64,000 nucleotides of DNA from CAZHVS01 sp964536015 (GCA_964536015.1 CAZHVS010000010.1:62001-126000), one strand, 5' to 3'. Positions 27,008-35,738 are shown, counted from the stretch's first letter. A program made the numbers and translations. The notes: generated by a model not told the origin, from the letters alone.

Positions 27008-30000
27008 TTATATTTTTTCAATTTTTATTGTACATTTATGTTCACCGATTTCCCAGTCCTGTTTATATCCGTTTTCAAAAAGAGTATCAGAAACGTCATC
27101 GGCAAGAGTTTCTGCTGCAATATAATTCTTAAATAATTTAATTGCATCTAAAAGCTTTCCGGTGGAATCTGCAGAAATTCTGATCCGATCAGTTACTTCA
27201 AATCCTGCGTCTTTTCTCATGTTTTGAATACGGTTAACAAATTCTCTTGCCAATCCTTCGGCTATTAACTCATCATTAAGCTCTGTATCAATAGCCACTG
27301 TTATATTTTCTTCGTGTTCAACTGCCCAGCCTTTTATTTCAGAACTAACAATTTCTACATCGTCTCTTCCAATTTTAATTTCTTCATCAGCAATAATTAA
27401 CTGAACCTCTTCTCCCGCTTCTAATTTTGCTATTTCTGTTCTAGTAAAATTCTTTATTGCATTTGAAACCGGGTTTACTTTTTTCCCAAATTTTGGTCCA
27501 ATTGATTTAAAATTCGGCTTTGCAGATTTCTGTACTATTTCAGAATCGTCAGTAAGTACAACCATTTCTTTAATGTTAAGTTCATCAAGTATTACATCGC
27601 CCATTTGTGATAGCGCCTCTTTCTTTTGAGCATCTACAGCTACCATAAGTTTTTTAAGTGGTTGACGTACTTTTAGATTCAGTTTAGCACGCATTGATCT
27701 TGCAAGATAAACAACTTTCTGTGAGACTTCCATTTTTTCTTCAAGTTTTTTGTCAATGTAAGTTATTTCAGGAAATTCAGAAAGATGTACTGATTCATAT
27801 TTTTCAAGGTCAGTTTCCGAATTCAGGTTTTTATAAATTACTTCCGAAATAAAAGGAGCAAATGGCGAAAGAAGTTTTGCAACTTTTATTAAACATTCGT
27901 AAAGTGTTTGGTAAGCTGAAACTTTTTGTGTGTTCATTTCAGATTTCCAGAAACGTCTTCTGCTTCTTCTTACATACCAGTTAGAAAGTTCATCAATAGT
28001 AAACGAAGAAACTAGTCGGGCTGCTTTGGTAACATCATAGCATTCCATCAATTCTTCATATTCTTTTACTACCGAATTAATCTTCGAAATAATCCACCTG
28101 TCAATTTCGGGCCTTTCTTCGTAAGGAACAAAATTTTCTTTGTGGGTAAAGTTATCTATGTTAGCATACAATGCAAAGAATGAGTATGTGTTTACTAAAG
28201 TTCCAAAAAATTTCCTTTGTGTCTCAACAAGATCTTCTTCATCAAATAAAGTTGGACGCCAGGGAGGACTATTAACAATTAAATACCAGCGAGTTGCATC
28301 GGCTCCATATTTATCAAACAAAGAAAATGGATCTACTGTATTGCCTTTTGATTTGGACATTTTTTGACCGTTTTTATCAAGAATCAAATCGTTAACCAGA
28401 CAATTTTTATAAGCTACATTACCAAATAACATTGTTGATATTGCATGTAAGGTATAAAACCATCCTCTTGTCTGATCAATGCCCTCGGAAATAAAATCGG
28501 ATGGAAAGTTTGCTTCAAACCATTCTTTGTTTTCAAAAGGATAATGATATTGTGCAAACGGCATTGCACCACTGTCATACCAGACATCAATCAATTCAGG
28601 AGTTCGTTTATAAATTTTTCCGTTACGTTCAAAGATTATATTATCAACAAATGGTTTGTGTAAATCTATTTCTTTTATTTCGCTAACAGGAATTTTTTTA
28701 TCTCCATCAACATAAAAACCTTTTTTAAGGTGTTCAATACTTCCAACAGCAATCATATCGCCATCTTCATTAAGCCAAATTGGTAATGGTGTTGCCCAGA
28801 ATCTATCTCTTGATAAAGCCCAATCTTTATTTTCTTCAAGCCAGTTTCCAAATCTTCCGCTACCAACTTCAGGAGGCCACCAATTTATTTTCTTGTTCAG
28901 CTCAACCATTTTATCTGCAATTGAAGTAGTTCTAATAAACCAGGACTCTCTTGCATAATAAATAACAGGCACATCATCAAATCGCCAGCTAAAAGGATAT
29001 GAGTGTTCTATTGTTTCTTTCTTATAAAGTTTTCCTTCGTGTCTTAATTTTTGAATTATCCCTGCATCAGCATCTTTTACAAATTGATTTGCAAAATCAG
29101 TTACTTCTTCGGTAAATGTTCCGTTTCTTCTAACAGGCTGAAGCATTGGGATGTCATACTTCTTTGAGATTTCATAGTCATCCTGACCAAATGCAGGGGC
29201 AATATGAACAATTCCGGAACCATCTTCTGTGCTTACAAAATCACCACAAACGACAAAGAATGCTTTTTTGTTAGGAGTAACATAATTAAGAAGTTGTTCG
29301 TATTCTAAACGCTCAAATTCTTTCCCTTTATATTCCTGTAAAATTTCATACTCACCATCAAGTACTGACAATCTTGCTTTTGCAAGAATAATATTTTTTT
29401 CTTTGTGACGGATTTTCACATATTCAACTTCAGTTCCAACTGCAAGAGCCACATTTGAAATAAGCGTCCATGGAGTTGTTGTCCAGACAAGGAAGTATGA
29501 ATCTTCGTTTTTTATTTTGAAAAGCACGTAGACCGAAGGATCTTTTGTCATTCTGTAGCCAAGGGCAAGTTCATGTGAAGAAAGCACCGTTTCGGAACGT
29601 GGGCATTGAGGAACAATTTTATAATCTTTATAAATCAAACCCTTATCAAAAAGTGTTTTTAACGACCACCAAACAGATTCAATATAATCGTTTGTGCAAG
29701 TAATATAAGCAGTATCAAGGTCAATCCAATAACCCATTCTAGTGGTCATTTTTTCCCAGAGGTCTTTATAAGTAAAAACCGAATCGCGACAAGCCGCATT
29801 ATATTTATCAACCCCGAACTCGGGAATTTCACTTTTATTCTTAATTCCAAGATGTTTTTCTACTTCAATTTCTACCGGCAATCCATGTGTATCCCAACCA
29901 GCTTTACGGTGCACTTGAAAACCTTTAAGAGTTTTATATCTGCACGTAAGGTCTTTTAATGTTCTAGCCATGACATGATGTATGCCCGGTTTTCCATTTG

Positions 30001-30148
30001 CGGTAGGAGGACCTTCGTAAAAAGTAAAACTTTTTTTGCTGTCACGCGTTGTAACACTTTTATCAAAAATATTGTTCTCTTCCCAGAACTTAAGGACTTC
30101 TTTTTCTACTTCGGGATAATTTATTTTTTCAAGATTCTGTTTAAACAT
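27008..30148 (-). CDS. ileS: Isoleucyl-tRNA synthetase
   Basis: Class Ia aminoacyl-tRNA synthetase charging tRNA-Ile (1046 aa). The HIGH-equivalent is GIHHVMAR (about 55-62). KMSKS is at 596-600 in KMSKSKGNTVDP. GWDTHGLPVEIEVEKHLG and the editing-domain stretch VWTTTPWTLISNVALAVG are clear. The C-terminal region lacks a cysteine zinc cluster and is of the eukaryote-like kind, so this looks like a type 2 IleRS, the class known to be naturally less sensitive to mupirocin. That property is inferred from the family, not shown here. It heads the run with the DksA-like gene, lspA and the rluD-like gene. Confidence 0.96.
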   Translation of the reverse strand: MFKQNLEKINYPEVEKEVLKFWEENNIFDKSVTTRDSKKSFTFYEGPPTANGKPGIHHVMARTLKDLTCRYKTLKGFQVHRKAGWDTHGLPVEIEVEKHLGIKNKSEIPEFGVDKYNAACRDSVFTYKDLWEKMTTRMGYWIDLDTAYITCTNDYIESVWWSLKTLFDKGLIYKDYKIVPQCPRSETVLSSHELALGYRMTKDPSVYVLFKIKNEDSYFLVWTTTPWTLISNVALAVGTEVEYVKIRHKEKNIILAKARLSVLDGEYEILQEYKGKEFERLEYEQLLNYVTPNKKAFFVVCGDFVSTEDGSGIVHIAPAFGQDDYEISKKYDIPMLQPVRRNGTFTEEVTDFANQFVKDADAGIIQKLRHEGKLYKKETIEHSYPFSWRFDDVPVIYYARESWFIRTTSIADKMVELNKKINWWPPEVGSGRFGNWLEENKDWALSRDRFWATPLPIWLNEDGDMIAVGSIEHLKKGFYVDGDKKIPVSEIKEIDLHKPFVDNIIFERNGKIYKRTPELIDVWYDSGAMPFAQYHYPFENKEWFEANFPSDFISEGIDQTRGWFYTLHAISTMLFGNVAYKNCLVNDLILDKNGQKMSKSKGNTVDPFSLFDKYGADATRWYLIVNSPPWRPTLFDEEDLVETQRKFFGTLVNTYSFFALYANIDNFTHKENFVPYEERPEIDRWIISKINSVVKEYEELMECYDVTKAARLVSSFTIDELSNWYVRRSRRRFWKSEMNTQKVSAYQTLYECLIKVAKLLSPFAPFISEVIYKNLNSETDLEKYESVHLSEFPEITYIDKKLEEKMEVSQKVVYLARSMRAKLNLKVRQPLKKLMVAVDAQKKEALSQMGDVILDELNIKEMVVLTDDSEIVQKSAKPNFKSIGPKFGKKVNPVSNAIKNFTRTEIAKLEAGEEVQLIIADEEIKIGRDDVEIVSSEIKGWAVEHEENITVAIDTELNDELIAEGLAREFVNRIQNMRKDAGFEVTDRIRISADSTGKLLDAIKLFKNYIAAETLADDVSDTLFENGYKQDWEIGEHKCTIKIEKI

Positions 30149-30176
30149 TTCCTACTTAATTCTTCCTGTTATTTAA

Positions 30177-30791
30177 TTACGATTGCTCTTCATATTTTTT
30201 GATTAGTTCTTTTTCAATTTGAATGAACTCTCTAAGTTCTTTTTCAATTCTTTCTTTTTTAAGAAACAAATTTCTTGAGGCAAATTCTGCATCATTAATA
30301 ATTTTTTCTGCTTTGATTTTTGCTTCGGTTAAAGTCAGCTTTGCTTCGTCTTTTGCTTCTCCTATTGTTTCCTTATAAACTTTTAATTGTTCTGTTGCGG
30401 AAAGTAATTCTCTTTGTAATGCAAATAGTTCTGTAACAGACATTCCAAAGAAAGCCATTGCTCCAAGCGTTACATTCCTTAAGCTAAAGATAATTATATT
30501 TTCAGCAACCAATTCACTCGCAGAAAAATATTCTTTAAAGAACGTAACCAGTATAACGCTTATTATTGCTGTTGCAATTGTAAGTGCAAAAACAAGTTTC
30601 CCACCAGTATGCCAGCCAAAAGATTTATTAATCATCCAGCCGCAAGCAAAACTAAACACAGAAACAACAAACCAAATTGCAAAATTGTTCTCGCCAAAAT
30701 TAAATATTGATGTGTTCAGAAAGTCTGAAACAAAGATAATAACTGCCAATAAGATTGGCGACAAATAAGAAACAGGTTTTCTTTTTTCCAT
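30177..30791 (-). CDS. Membrane protein with C-terminal coiled coil, unknown
   Basis: Uncharacterised protein (204 aa). Four hydrophobic segments are visible (about 8-29, 35-55, 64-85, 100-122), followed by a long charged helix (about 125-204) with heptad-like spacing and many Lys/Glu (KIKAEKIINDAEFASRNLF), a likely coiled coil. Its start overlaps the stop of the purine nucleoside phosphorylase gene by 1 nt, so it belongs to the yggS-divIVA-pnp operon. The coiled coil beside a DivIVA-domain gene suggests a division or envelope scaffold, but this is only context. No family recognised. Confidence 0.65.
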   Translation of the reverse strand: MEKRKPVSYLSPILLAVIIFVSDFLNTSIFNFGENNFAIWFVVSVFSFACGWMINKSFGWHTGGKLVFALTIATAIISVILVTFFKEYFSASELVAENIIIFSLRNVTLGAMAFFGMSVTELFALQRELLSATEQLKVYKETIGEAKDEAKLTLTEAKIKAEKIINDAEFASRNLFLKKERIEKELREFIQIEKELIKKYEEQS

Positions 30792-31612
30792 TATAATCTC
30801 TTTACAAGTTCTTTCATAATTAAAGTCATTTTGGGTTCGGCTTTCATAGCTGCGGCAATTATTTCTTCAACGTTAACCGGTTTAAGTGCTTCCGGAAAAC
30901 ATTCATCGGTAATTATACTCATTCCAAAGACTTTCATTCCCATATGATTTGCTACAATATTTTCCGGAACGGTCGACATTCCAACTGCATCCGCACCAAT
31001 AGCTCTCAGGAAACGATATTCTGCTTTTGTTTCCAAATTTGGTCCTGCAACAGAAACAAAAACTCCTTTGTTAATTTTTATTTTATTTTCAAGAGCTACT
31101 TCTTCGGCTTTTTCAATTAACTCGTGACTGTAAGGTTCGCTCATATCGGGAAAGCGAGGACCAAGTGTATCTTCATTTTTACCAATCAATGGATTATCTC
31201 CAAGTAGATTGATGTGATCAACTATTACCATAAGATCACCCTTGTTGAATAATGGATTCATTCCACCGGCGGCATTTGATACCAGTAAAGTTTTTACGCC
31301 GAGAAATTTCATTACTCTTACAGGATAAGTAATTTGCTGCATTGTGTATCCTTCATAAAAATGAAAGCGTCCCTGCATTGCAACAATATTTTTCCCACCA
31401 ATTTTTCCAAATATCAATTTCCCATGATGTGATTCCACAGTAGACAAAGGAAAATGCGGAAGTTGAGCATAATCAATCTGGACTTTAATATCAATTTCTT
31501 TTACCAATCCACCCAAACCTGTCCCAAGTATTATTCCCACAGGATATTCTTCTTCTGTATGCTTTTTAATTACCGAAAGAGTTTCTTCAATTTTTTGCAA
31601 TAATGAACTCAT
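30791..31612 (-). CDS. punA: Purine nucleoside phosphorylase
   Basis: Trimeric class I PNP (273 aa) that splits inosine or guanosine with phosphate in purine salvage. Conserved parts are ILGTGLGGLV (about 28-37), HHGKLIFGKIGGK, QGRFHFYEGY (phosphate/sugar site), LVSNAAGGMNPLFNKGDLMVI and the base-binding EYRFLRAIGADAVGMSTVPE. The 3' end overlaps the next membrane gene by 1 nt and the 5' end overlaps the DivIVA-domain gene by an ATGA (4 nt). Xanthosine phosphorylase is the main alternative; the Asn/Glu base-binding detail would decide. Confidence 0.92.
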   Translation of the reverse strand: MSSLLQKIEETLSVIKKHTEEEYPVGIILGTGLGGLVKEIDIKVQIDYAQLPHFPLSTVESHHGKLIFGKIGGKNIVAMQGRFHFYEGYTMQQITYPVRVMKFLGVKTLLVSNAAGGMNPLFNKGDLMVIVDHINLLGDNPLIGKNEDTLGPRFPDMSEPYSHELIEKAEEVALENKIKINKGVFVSVAGPNLETKAEYRFLRAIGADAVGMSTVPENIVANHMGMKVFGMSIITDECFPEALKPVNVEEIIAAAMKAEPKMTLIMKELVKRL

Positions 31613-32145
31613 ACTAATTTCTCCACTATCTGATTTATATCTATCTCGATATTTCTTGGCTGCTCTATTTTCTTTTCTGTTGATTGCTCTTCCGATGCTT
31701 TTTCTACTTTCATTTCAAGCAGATTTGATTGGGTACTAACAATGGCTTTAAGTTTTGAAAGAATTAAATCTCTTTCTTCTCTTAGTTTAATAATTGAATT
31801 TCTTATTTCATCCGCCTGCTCGCGAGATTTTTCAATCATCTGTGCGGCTTTTATTTCAGCTTCTTTAATCATCAGGTTAACTTGCTTTTTAGTTGATTCA
31901 ATCGCCCTAGCTGAATTTTCCTGTGCTTTTAGTAAAGTGTCCTGAAGATTTTTTTCTATTCTTTTAAACTCTGCCAGTTGAGCATTTGCATCTTCAAGAT
32001 TTTTTTTGAGTGATTCATTTTCCCTTAAAAGAGTATCGAACTCATCAGCAAGCTTTTCAAGGAACGAATGAATTTCTTCAGCATTATAACCACGCAGAGA
32101 TTTATTAAACTGCTGCTGTCTTATATTTAGAGGTGTTATTCTCAT
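31609..32145 (-). CDS. DivIVA-domain protein
   Basis: Coiled-coil protein (178 aa). The N-terminus MRITPLNIRQQQFNKSLRGY followed by NAEEIHSFLEKLADEFD is the DivIVA lipid-binding motif. The rest (about 35-145) is nearly all heptad coiled coil. DivIVA/GpsB-type proteins bind curved membrane at poles or septa and recruit partners. In this lineage its precise job is not known to me. It overlaps pnp by 4 nt and follows yggS by 7 nt, the yggS-divIVA proximity seen across many bacteria. A short C-terminal tail (IEIDINQIVEKLV) may be a partner-binding helix. Confidence 0.88.
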   Translation of the reverse strand: MRITPLNIRQQQFNKSLRGYNAEEIHSFLEKLADEFDTLLRENESLKKNLEDANAQLAEFKRIEKNLQDTLLKAQENSARAIESTKKQVNLMIKEAEIKAAQMIEKSREQADEIRNSIIKLREERDLILSKLKAIVSTQSNLLEMKVEKASEEQSTEKKIEQPRNIEIDINQIVEKLV

Positions 32146-32152
32146 TTTAATC

Positions 32153-32839
32153 TCAATTCAAGTAATTTCTTCCGCCAAAAATTGCCGTGCCAATTCTTAA
32201 CATTGTGGCACCTTCTTCAATTGCTATGTTAAAATCGTTTGTCATGCCCATTGATAATTCTTTTATTTTAAAACCTGAATTATTTAATCTTTCTTTTATA
32301 TGTCGTAATGCAGCAAAACTATTTCTAATAAGCTGCTCATCATCTACAAATGGAGCCATCGTCATCAATCCAACCAGCTGAAGATTGCTTGCATTATTGC
32401 AAAACGCAGAGATTTTTTGAATCTCATTGAAATCACTCAAGCCATATTTAGTAACTTCGTCCGATGTTTTAATTTCGAGCAATACTTTTATGTTTTTAGA
32501 AATTTTTTCTGCCTGCTTATTAATTTCTTCAGCAAGTTTTAATGAATCTACTGAATGAATATAATCCGCAGCTTTAACTACATATTTAACTTTATTGGTT
32601 TGCAGATGACCGATAAAATGCCAGTTAACTGCATTTCCAATAATTTCAAATTTATCTTTCAATTCCTGAGCTTTATTTTCGCCAAAATTATTCACCCCGC
32701 AATTAAATGCTTCATTAATTTCACCCGCTCCAAAATTTTTAGAAACAGCTATGAGAGTAATTTCGGAGGGGTTTCTACCAACGTCAGAACATTTTTTTCT
32801 GACTTGCTCTAAAATAAGCCTTATGTTCTCTGAAATCAT
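32153..32839 (-). CDS. YggS-family PLP homeostasis protein
   Basis: Single-domain PLP-binding protein of the YggS/PROSC family, which balances cellular pyridoxal phosphate and has no known enzymatic turnover. EITLIAVSKNFG holds the PLP lysine (K34 from the chosen start), and NFGENKAQELKDKF, WHFIGHLQTNK, HSVDSLKLAEEI and LSMGMTNDFNIAIEEGATMLRIGTAIFG are all classic. The frame is open from an ATG at 32872, but the ATG at 32839 (MISENIRLI) matches the usual family N-terminus, so I chose it. It is the first gene of a run with divIVA, pnp and the membrane/coiled-coil gene. Confidence 0.93.
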   Translation of the reverse strand: MISENIRLILEQVRKKCSDVGRNPSEITLIAVSKNFGAGEINEAFNCGVNNFGENKAQELKDKFEIIGNAVNWHFIGHLQTNKVKYVVKAADYIHSVDSLKLAEEINKQAEKISKNIKVLLEIKTSDEVTKYGLSDFNEIQKISAFCNNASNLQLVGLMTMAPFVDDEQLIRNSFAALRHIKERLNNSGFKIKELSMGMTNDFNIAIEEGATMLRIGTAIFGGRNYLN

Positions 32840-32924
32840 AAAATTAGGGTTCAAATCTATTGCCTTTAGCATTCAAAAGCAATGTTTAAAGCATAAAAAT
32901 ATCATTATCTTAAAAGAATTTCCT

Positions 32925-32932
32925 TATTTTTG
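32925..32932 (+). promoter_or_regulatory. Possible -7 promoter element for pta
   Basis: TATTTTTG matches TAnnTTTG and lies 33 nt before the pta ATG. A matching -33 element is not clear, so this is only a candidate. An AAAGGAA ribosome site follows, just before the ATG at 32966. Confidence 0.25.
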
Positions 32933-32965
32933 GTAAAAGAGTTATAAAAATTTAAAGGAATCTAT

Positions 32966-33949
32966 ATGCCCGAAATAAAATTACTAAATCAATTAAGAGA
33001 AAATGCTTCTAAAAGGAAAAAAACTGTTGTTTTGCCTGAGTCGCACGATGAGCGCGTTCTTAAAGCAGCAGAAATTCTTCACAAGAATTCTATTGCACAG
33101 GTAATCACTCTTGGCAATGAACAAAAGATAAGAGATGATGCGTCTAAACTTGGTGTTAACCTTCAGGGTATCAGAATTATTGACCCGGAAAAATCTGATA
33201 AACTGAGTGACTTTTCCAATATCTTTTTTAATTTAAGAAAACACAAAGGAGTTACTATCGAGCAGGCAAGAGAAACTATTAAACGAGATATTTTCTTTGC
33301 CGGTATGATGGTGCGTGAAGGACTTGCAGATGCAAGCGTTTCAGGCTCTTTTGCTACTACCGCCGATGTTACCAGAGCCGCTTTATTTTGTGTTGGACTT
33401 GGACAGGGAATGTCTATTTTATCAAGTTTCTTTTTGATGGCTTTTCCCGATATAACTTATAGCTTTGCAGATTGCGCAGTAATGCCCAATCCCGATTCCG
33501 CTCAACTTGCTGATATTGCAATTGCAACTGCCGATAATCACAAAAAGCTTACCGGAGAAGAAGCTTATGTTGCAATGCTTTCTTTTTCAACCAAAGGTAG
33601 TGCAGAACATGAAATGATTGATAAAGTTCGTCAGGCAACAAAAATTGCACAGGAAAGAAGACCAGATTTAAACATCGACGGTGAACTTCAGTTTGATGCC
33701 GCAATAGTTGAAAGCATCGGAAAAAAGAAATCTCCTAACAGCAAAGTTGCCGGAAGAGCCAACGTGCTTGTTTTTCCTGATTTGAATGCAGGTAATATTG
33801 GCTATAAAATTGCTCAAAGACTTGGTGGAGCTGAAGCGGTTGGACCTGTTAACCAGGGATTGAAAAAGCCATTTTTCGATTTAAGCCGCGGCTGCAGTGT
33901 TGATGATATAGTTACTACCGCAGCAATTGCCTGCCTTATGGCTGATTAA
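32966..33949 (+). CDS. pta: Phosphate acetyltransferase (short form)
   Basis: Interconverts acetyl-CoA and acetyl phosphate (327 aa). This is the compact form with only the catalytic PTA_PTB domain. Recognisable stretches are VVLPESHDERVLKAAEIL, ADASVSGSFATTADVTRAAL, SFADCAVMPNPDSAQLADIAI and AMLSFSTKGSAEHEMIDKVRQAT, plus the C-terminal FPDLNAGNIGYKIAQRLGGA. An AAAGGAA ribosome site is 8 nt upstream. No ackA is adjacent, so acetate kinase must lie elsewhere or the enzyme works in another acetyl-phosphate route. A strong terminator follows. Confidence 0.95.
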   Translation: MPEIKLLNQLRENASKRKKTVVLPESHDERVLKAAEILHKNSIAQVITLGNEQKIRDDASKLGVNLQGIRIIDPEKSDKLSDFSNIFFNLRKHKGVTIEQARETIKRDIFFAGMMVREGLADASVSGSFATTADVTRAALFCVGLGQGMSILSSFFLMAFPDITYSFADCAVMPNPDSAQLADIAIATADNHKKLTGEEAYVAMLSFSTKGSAEHEMIDKVRQATKIAQERRPDLNIDGELQFDAAIVESIGKKKSPNSKVAGRANVLVFPDLNAGNIGYKIAQRLGGAEAVGPVNQGLKKPFFDLSRGCSVDDIVTTAAIACLMAD

Positions 33950-33971
33950 AACTTTATTTTTATTCCCCTTT

Positions 33972-34018
33972 GCCGTTAACTGACTGTGATTGCCGCAGAA
34001 AAGTTAACGGCTTTTATT
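33972..34018 (+). terminator. Intrinsic terminator after pta
   Basis: GCCGTTAACT (33972-33981) and AGTTAACGGC (34002-34011) form a perfect 10-bp stem, followed by TTTTATTTTT. It begins 23 nt after the pta stop. Confidence 0.85.
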
Positions 34019-34126
34019 TTTAAAGATTAAGAAATGTTTTTACCCGAAAACGCTTTTCTTAAAACTGAAAATAAAACCTTTTTCACTTAAATTATCCATA
34101 TTAGACCATAACAGGGGTGTTTGCGT
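34019..34126. other. Non-coding spacer between pta terminator and repeat array
   Basis: AT-rich sequence with no gene, promoter or structured RNA that I can recognise. It changes sharply to GC-rich sequence at about 34115 where the repeat array starts. Confidence 0.5.
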
Positions 34127-34545
34127 TCCGGACCTGCCCTTGTCGGGACAATACCAGGGCACTTACGCTCCGCACCTGCCCTTGTCAGCACGATACCAAG
34201 GCACTTACGTTCCGCACCTGCCCTTGTCGGGACAATACCAAGGCACTTACGTTCCGCACCTCCCTTGTCAGCACGATACCAAGGCACTTACGTTCCGCAC
34301 CTGCCCTTGTCAGGACAATACCAAGGCACTTACGCTCCGCACCTGCCCTTGTCAGCACGATACCAGGGCACTTACGCTCCGCGACTGCCTNNNNNNNNNN
34401 NNNNNNNNNNNNNNNNNNNNNNNNNNNNNNNNNNNNNNNNNNNNNNNNNNNNNNNNNNNNNNNNNNNNNNNNNNNNNNNNNNNNNNNNNNTCCGCACCTG
34501 CCCTTGTCAGCACGATACCAGGGCACTTACGCTCCGCGACTGCCT
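34127..34545. repeat. GC-rich 42-bp tandem repeat array, interrupted by a sequence gap
   Basis: Direct repeats with unit TCCGCACCTGCCCTTGTCAG plus CACGATACCAGGGCACTTACGC. Complete copies begin at 34127, 34169, 34211, 34253 (41 bp, one base missing), 34294 and 34336, then a partial copy TCCGCGACTGCCT. After 100 N one more full copy (34491) and the same partial copy follow. Copies alternate between a GTCGGGACAA-type and a GTCAGCACGA-type centre. TGCCCT and AGGGCA within a unit can pair as a 6-bp stem, and TTGTCGGGACAA is itself a short palindrome. The array is clearly GC-richer than its surroundings. It is not a plausible gene: the one-base deletion breaks all frames. Confidence 0.92.
34391..34490. 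other. Assembly gap of exactly 100 N
   Basis: A run of 100 unknown bases, the usual placeholder length in scaffolds. The 55 bases immediately before it (34336-34390) are identical to the 55 bases immediately after it (34491-34545). This is what overlapping contig ends would look like, so the real gap may be zero, with one copy counted twice. Confidence 0.95.
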
Positions 34546-34547
34546 TT

Positions 34548-35702
34548 TTAAGTTGATGAGATTGGCGAAATGGGAATGACTTTCCCAAGAAACCAATCTA
34601 CTTTATACTCTTTAATTGAAAGAATGAAGAATGGAAGACAGAGCGTATAGTAAGTAATATCAAACGCTCCTTTGAATAAAGATTGGTAAAGACCGACTTT
34701 AAGAATCATCAAGATGAACGAAATAGTTACTAAGGAAAAAAGTAAAACCCCAATTGAAAAAAATAATTCCTGTATATCCGAAAGCATCCAGCCTATATAT
34801 AATGCGGTAATACATATTAGAAAAATTATCCATAAAGGGATTCTTAAAAACTGTATGATGAAAAATTTATCCGCAAGAAAATAGGTATTGCTCCAGTTGT
34901 AGTAAGGCAAAATAATCAGAATAAAAGCTGCCAGACTTATTATTAAAAATAAAGCTCCGTTTTTTAGATTGGCTCGGAAGAAAAATAAAATGTACAGGAT
35001 TACTAATTCAAAAAAGATTAATCTTGTGGCTATCATACAGCCCAAAACCATTGCAAGGAAAAAATATTTTATGTTTCGTTTCTTTTCGTCAAGATATTGT
35101 TCTGACAGCATAATAATTAAAACGAACAATACAGAGTTTGTAAATAGTTCGCTTCCTGTTATCAGCTCGAAGAAAAGTAATGGACTGGAAAGCATAAAAA
35201 ATATTCTTGATAGAAATTCTTTTTTTGTTGATGAATGTCTATTTATCAACAACAGGAGAATAATTATTCCAACTACAGGAATTACGCGCACATCACCAAT
35301 AAAATACAATGGAGCGGCAATGTAATAAAGAAATGGAAGTCCTGAAGCGGCCGGTAAATTTGAATAAGGAAATATTCCATCGGAAAAATTTTGCAGCCAA
35401 TAATTAATCTCTACCGAACGATCAACCTGCAAGCTTGAAGGAACAATCTTCACAAGAATTAGAAGCATTAGTATAAAGACAACAAATAAAAATTTTTTTA
35501 TGAAAGAAGGATGAAACTCTTCATTACTATTAATTTTTTTTTCAATTAAGATTAATATTCCCGCACAGGAAATAATAAACAGCATAACAGCGGGCAAATA
35601 AAGCGAAGTAAATCTTGATAAATATTTTACAAGAAATAAAACAGCGGAGAGAAAAATCAGCAGCGCAGAAAAGATATTTATATAATGTTTTTTTGTAAAC
35701 AA
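34548..35702 (-). CDS. Multi-pass membrane protein, possibly GT-C-like
   Basis: Integral membrane protein (about 384 aa) with roughly ten hydrophobic helices and no family I can name. After TM2 and TM3 an extracytoplasmic stretch DRSVEINYWLQNFSDGIFPY contains acidic residues, a place where GT-C glycosyltransferases carry their catalytic Asp, so a mannosyltransferase-like role is possible but unproven. The frame opens with TTG at 35702. An in-frame TAG lies about 10 codons further upstream, and the first internal ATG would delete TM1, so the TTG or a nearby non-ATG start is likely. The stop is 3 bp from the repeat array. The TerB-like genes lie 36 nt upstream on the same strand. Confidence 0.6.
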   Translation of the reverse strand: MFTKKHYINIFSALLIFLSAVLFLVKYLSRFTSLYLPAVMLFIISCAGILILIEKKINSNEEFHPSFIKKFLFVVFILMLLILVKIVPSSLQVDRSVEINYWLQNFSDGIFPYSNLPAASGLPFLYYIAAPLYFIGDVRVIPVVGIIILLLLINRHSSTKKEFLSRIFFMLSSPLLFFELITGSELFTNSVLFVLIIMLSEQYLDEKKRNIKYFFLAMVLGCMIATRLIFFELVILYILFFFRANLKNGALFLIISLAAFILIILPYYNWSNTYFLADKFFIIQFLRIPLWIIFLICITALYIGWMLSDIQELFFSIGVLLFSLVTISFILMILKVGLYQSLFKGAFDITYYTLCLPFFILSIKEYKVDWFLGKVIPISPISST

Positions 35703-35738
35703 GTTTTTTGTACTAATCAGGAAATCAATATGCTAAAG

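Noticed and set aside
34127..34545. CRISPR array
   Set aside because: There are no unique spacers: the entire 42-bp unit repeats with small variants. No cas genes are in the window.
34117..34588. Several open frames of 66-152 codons across the repeat array
   Set aside because: They arise because 42 is a multiple of 3 and because N runs lack stops. Copy 4 has a one-base deletion, and none has a start region or family match.
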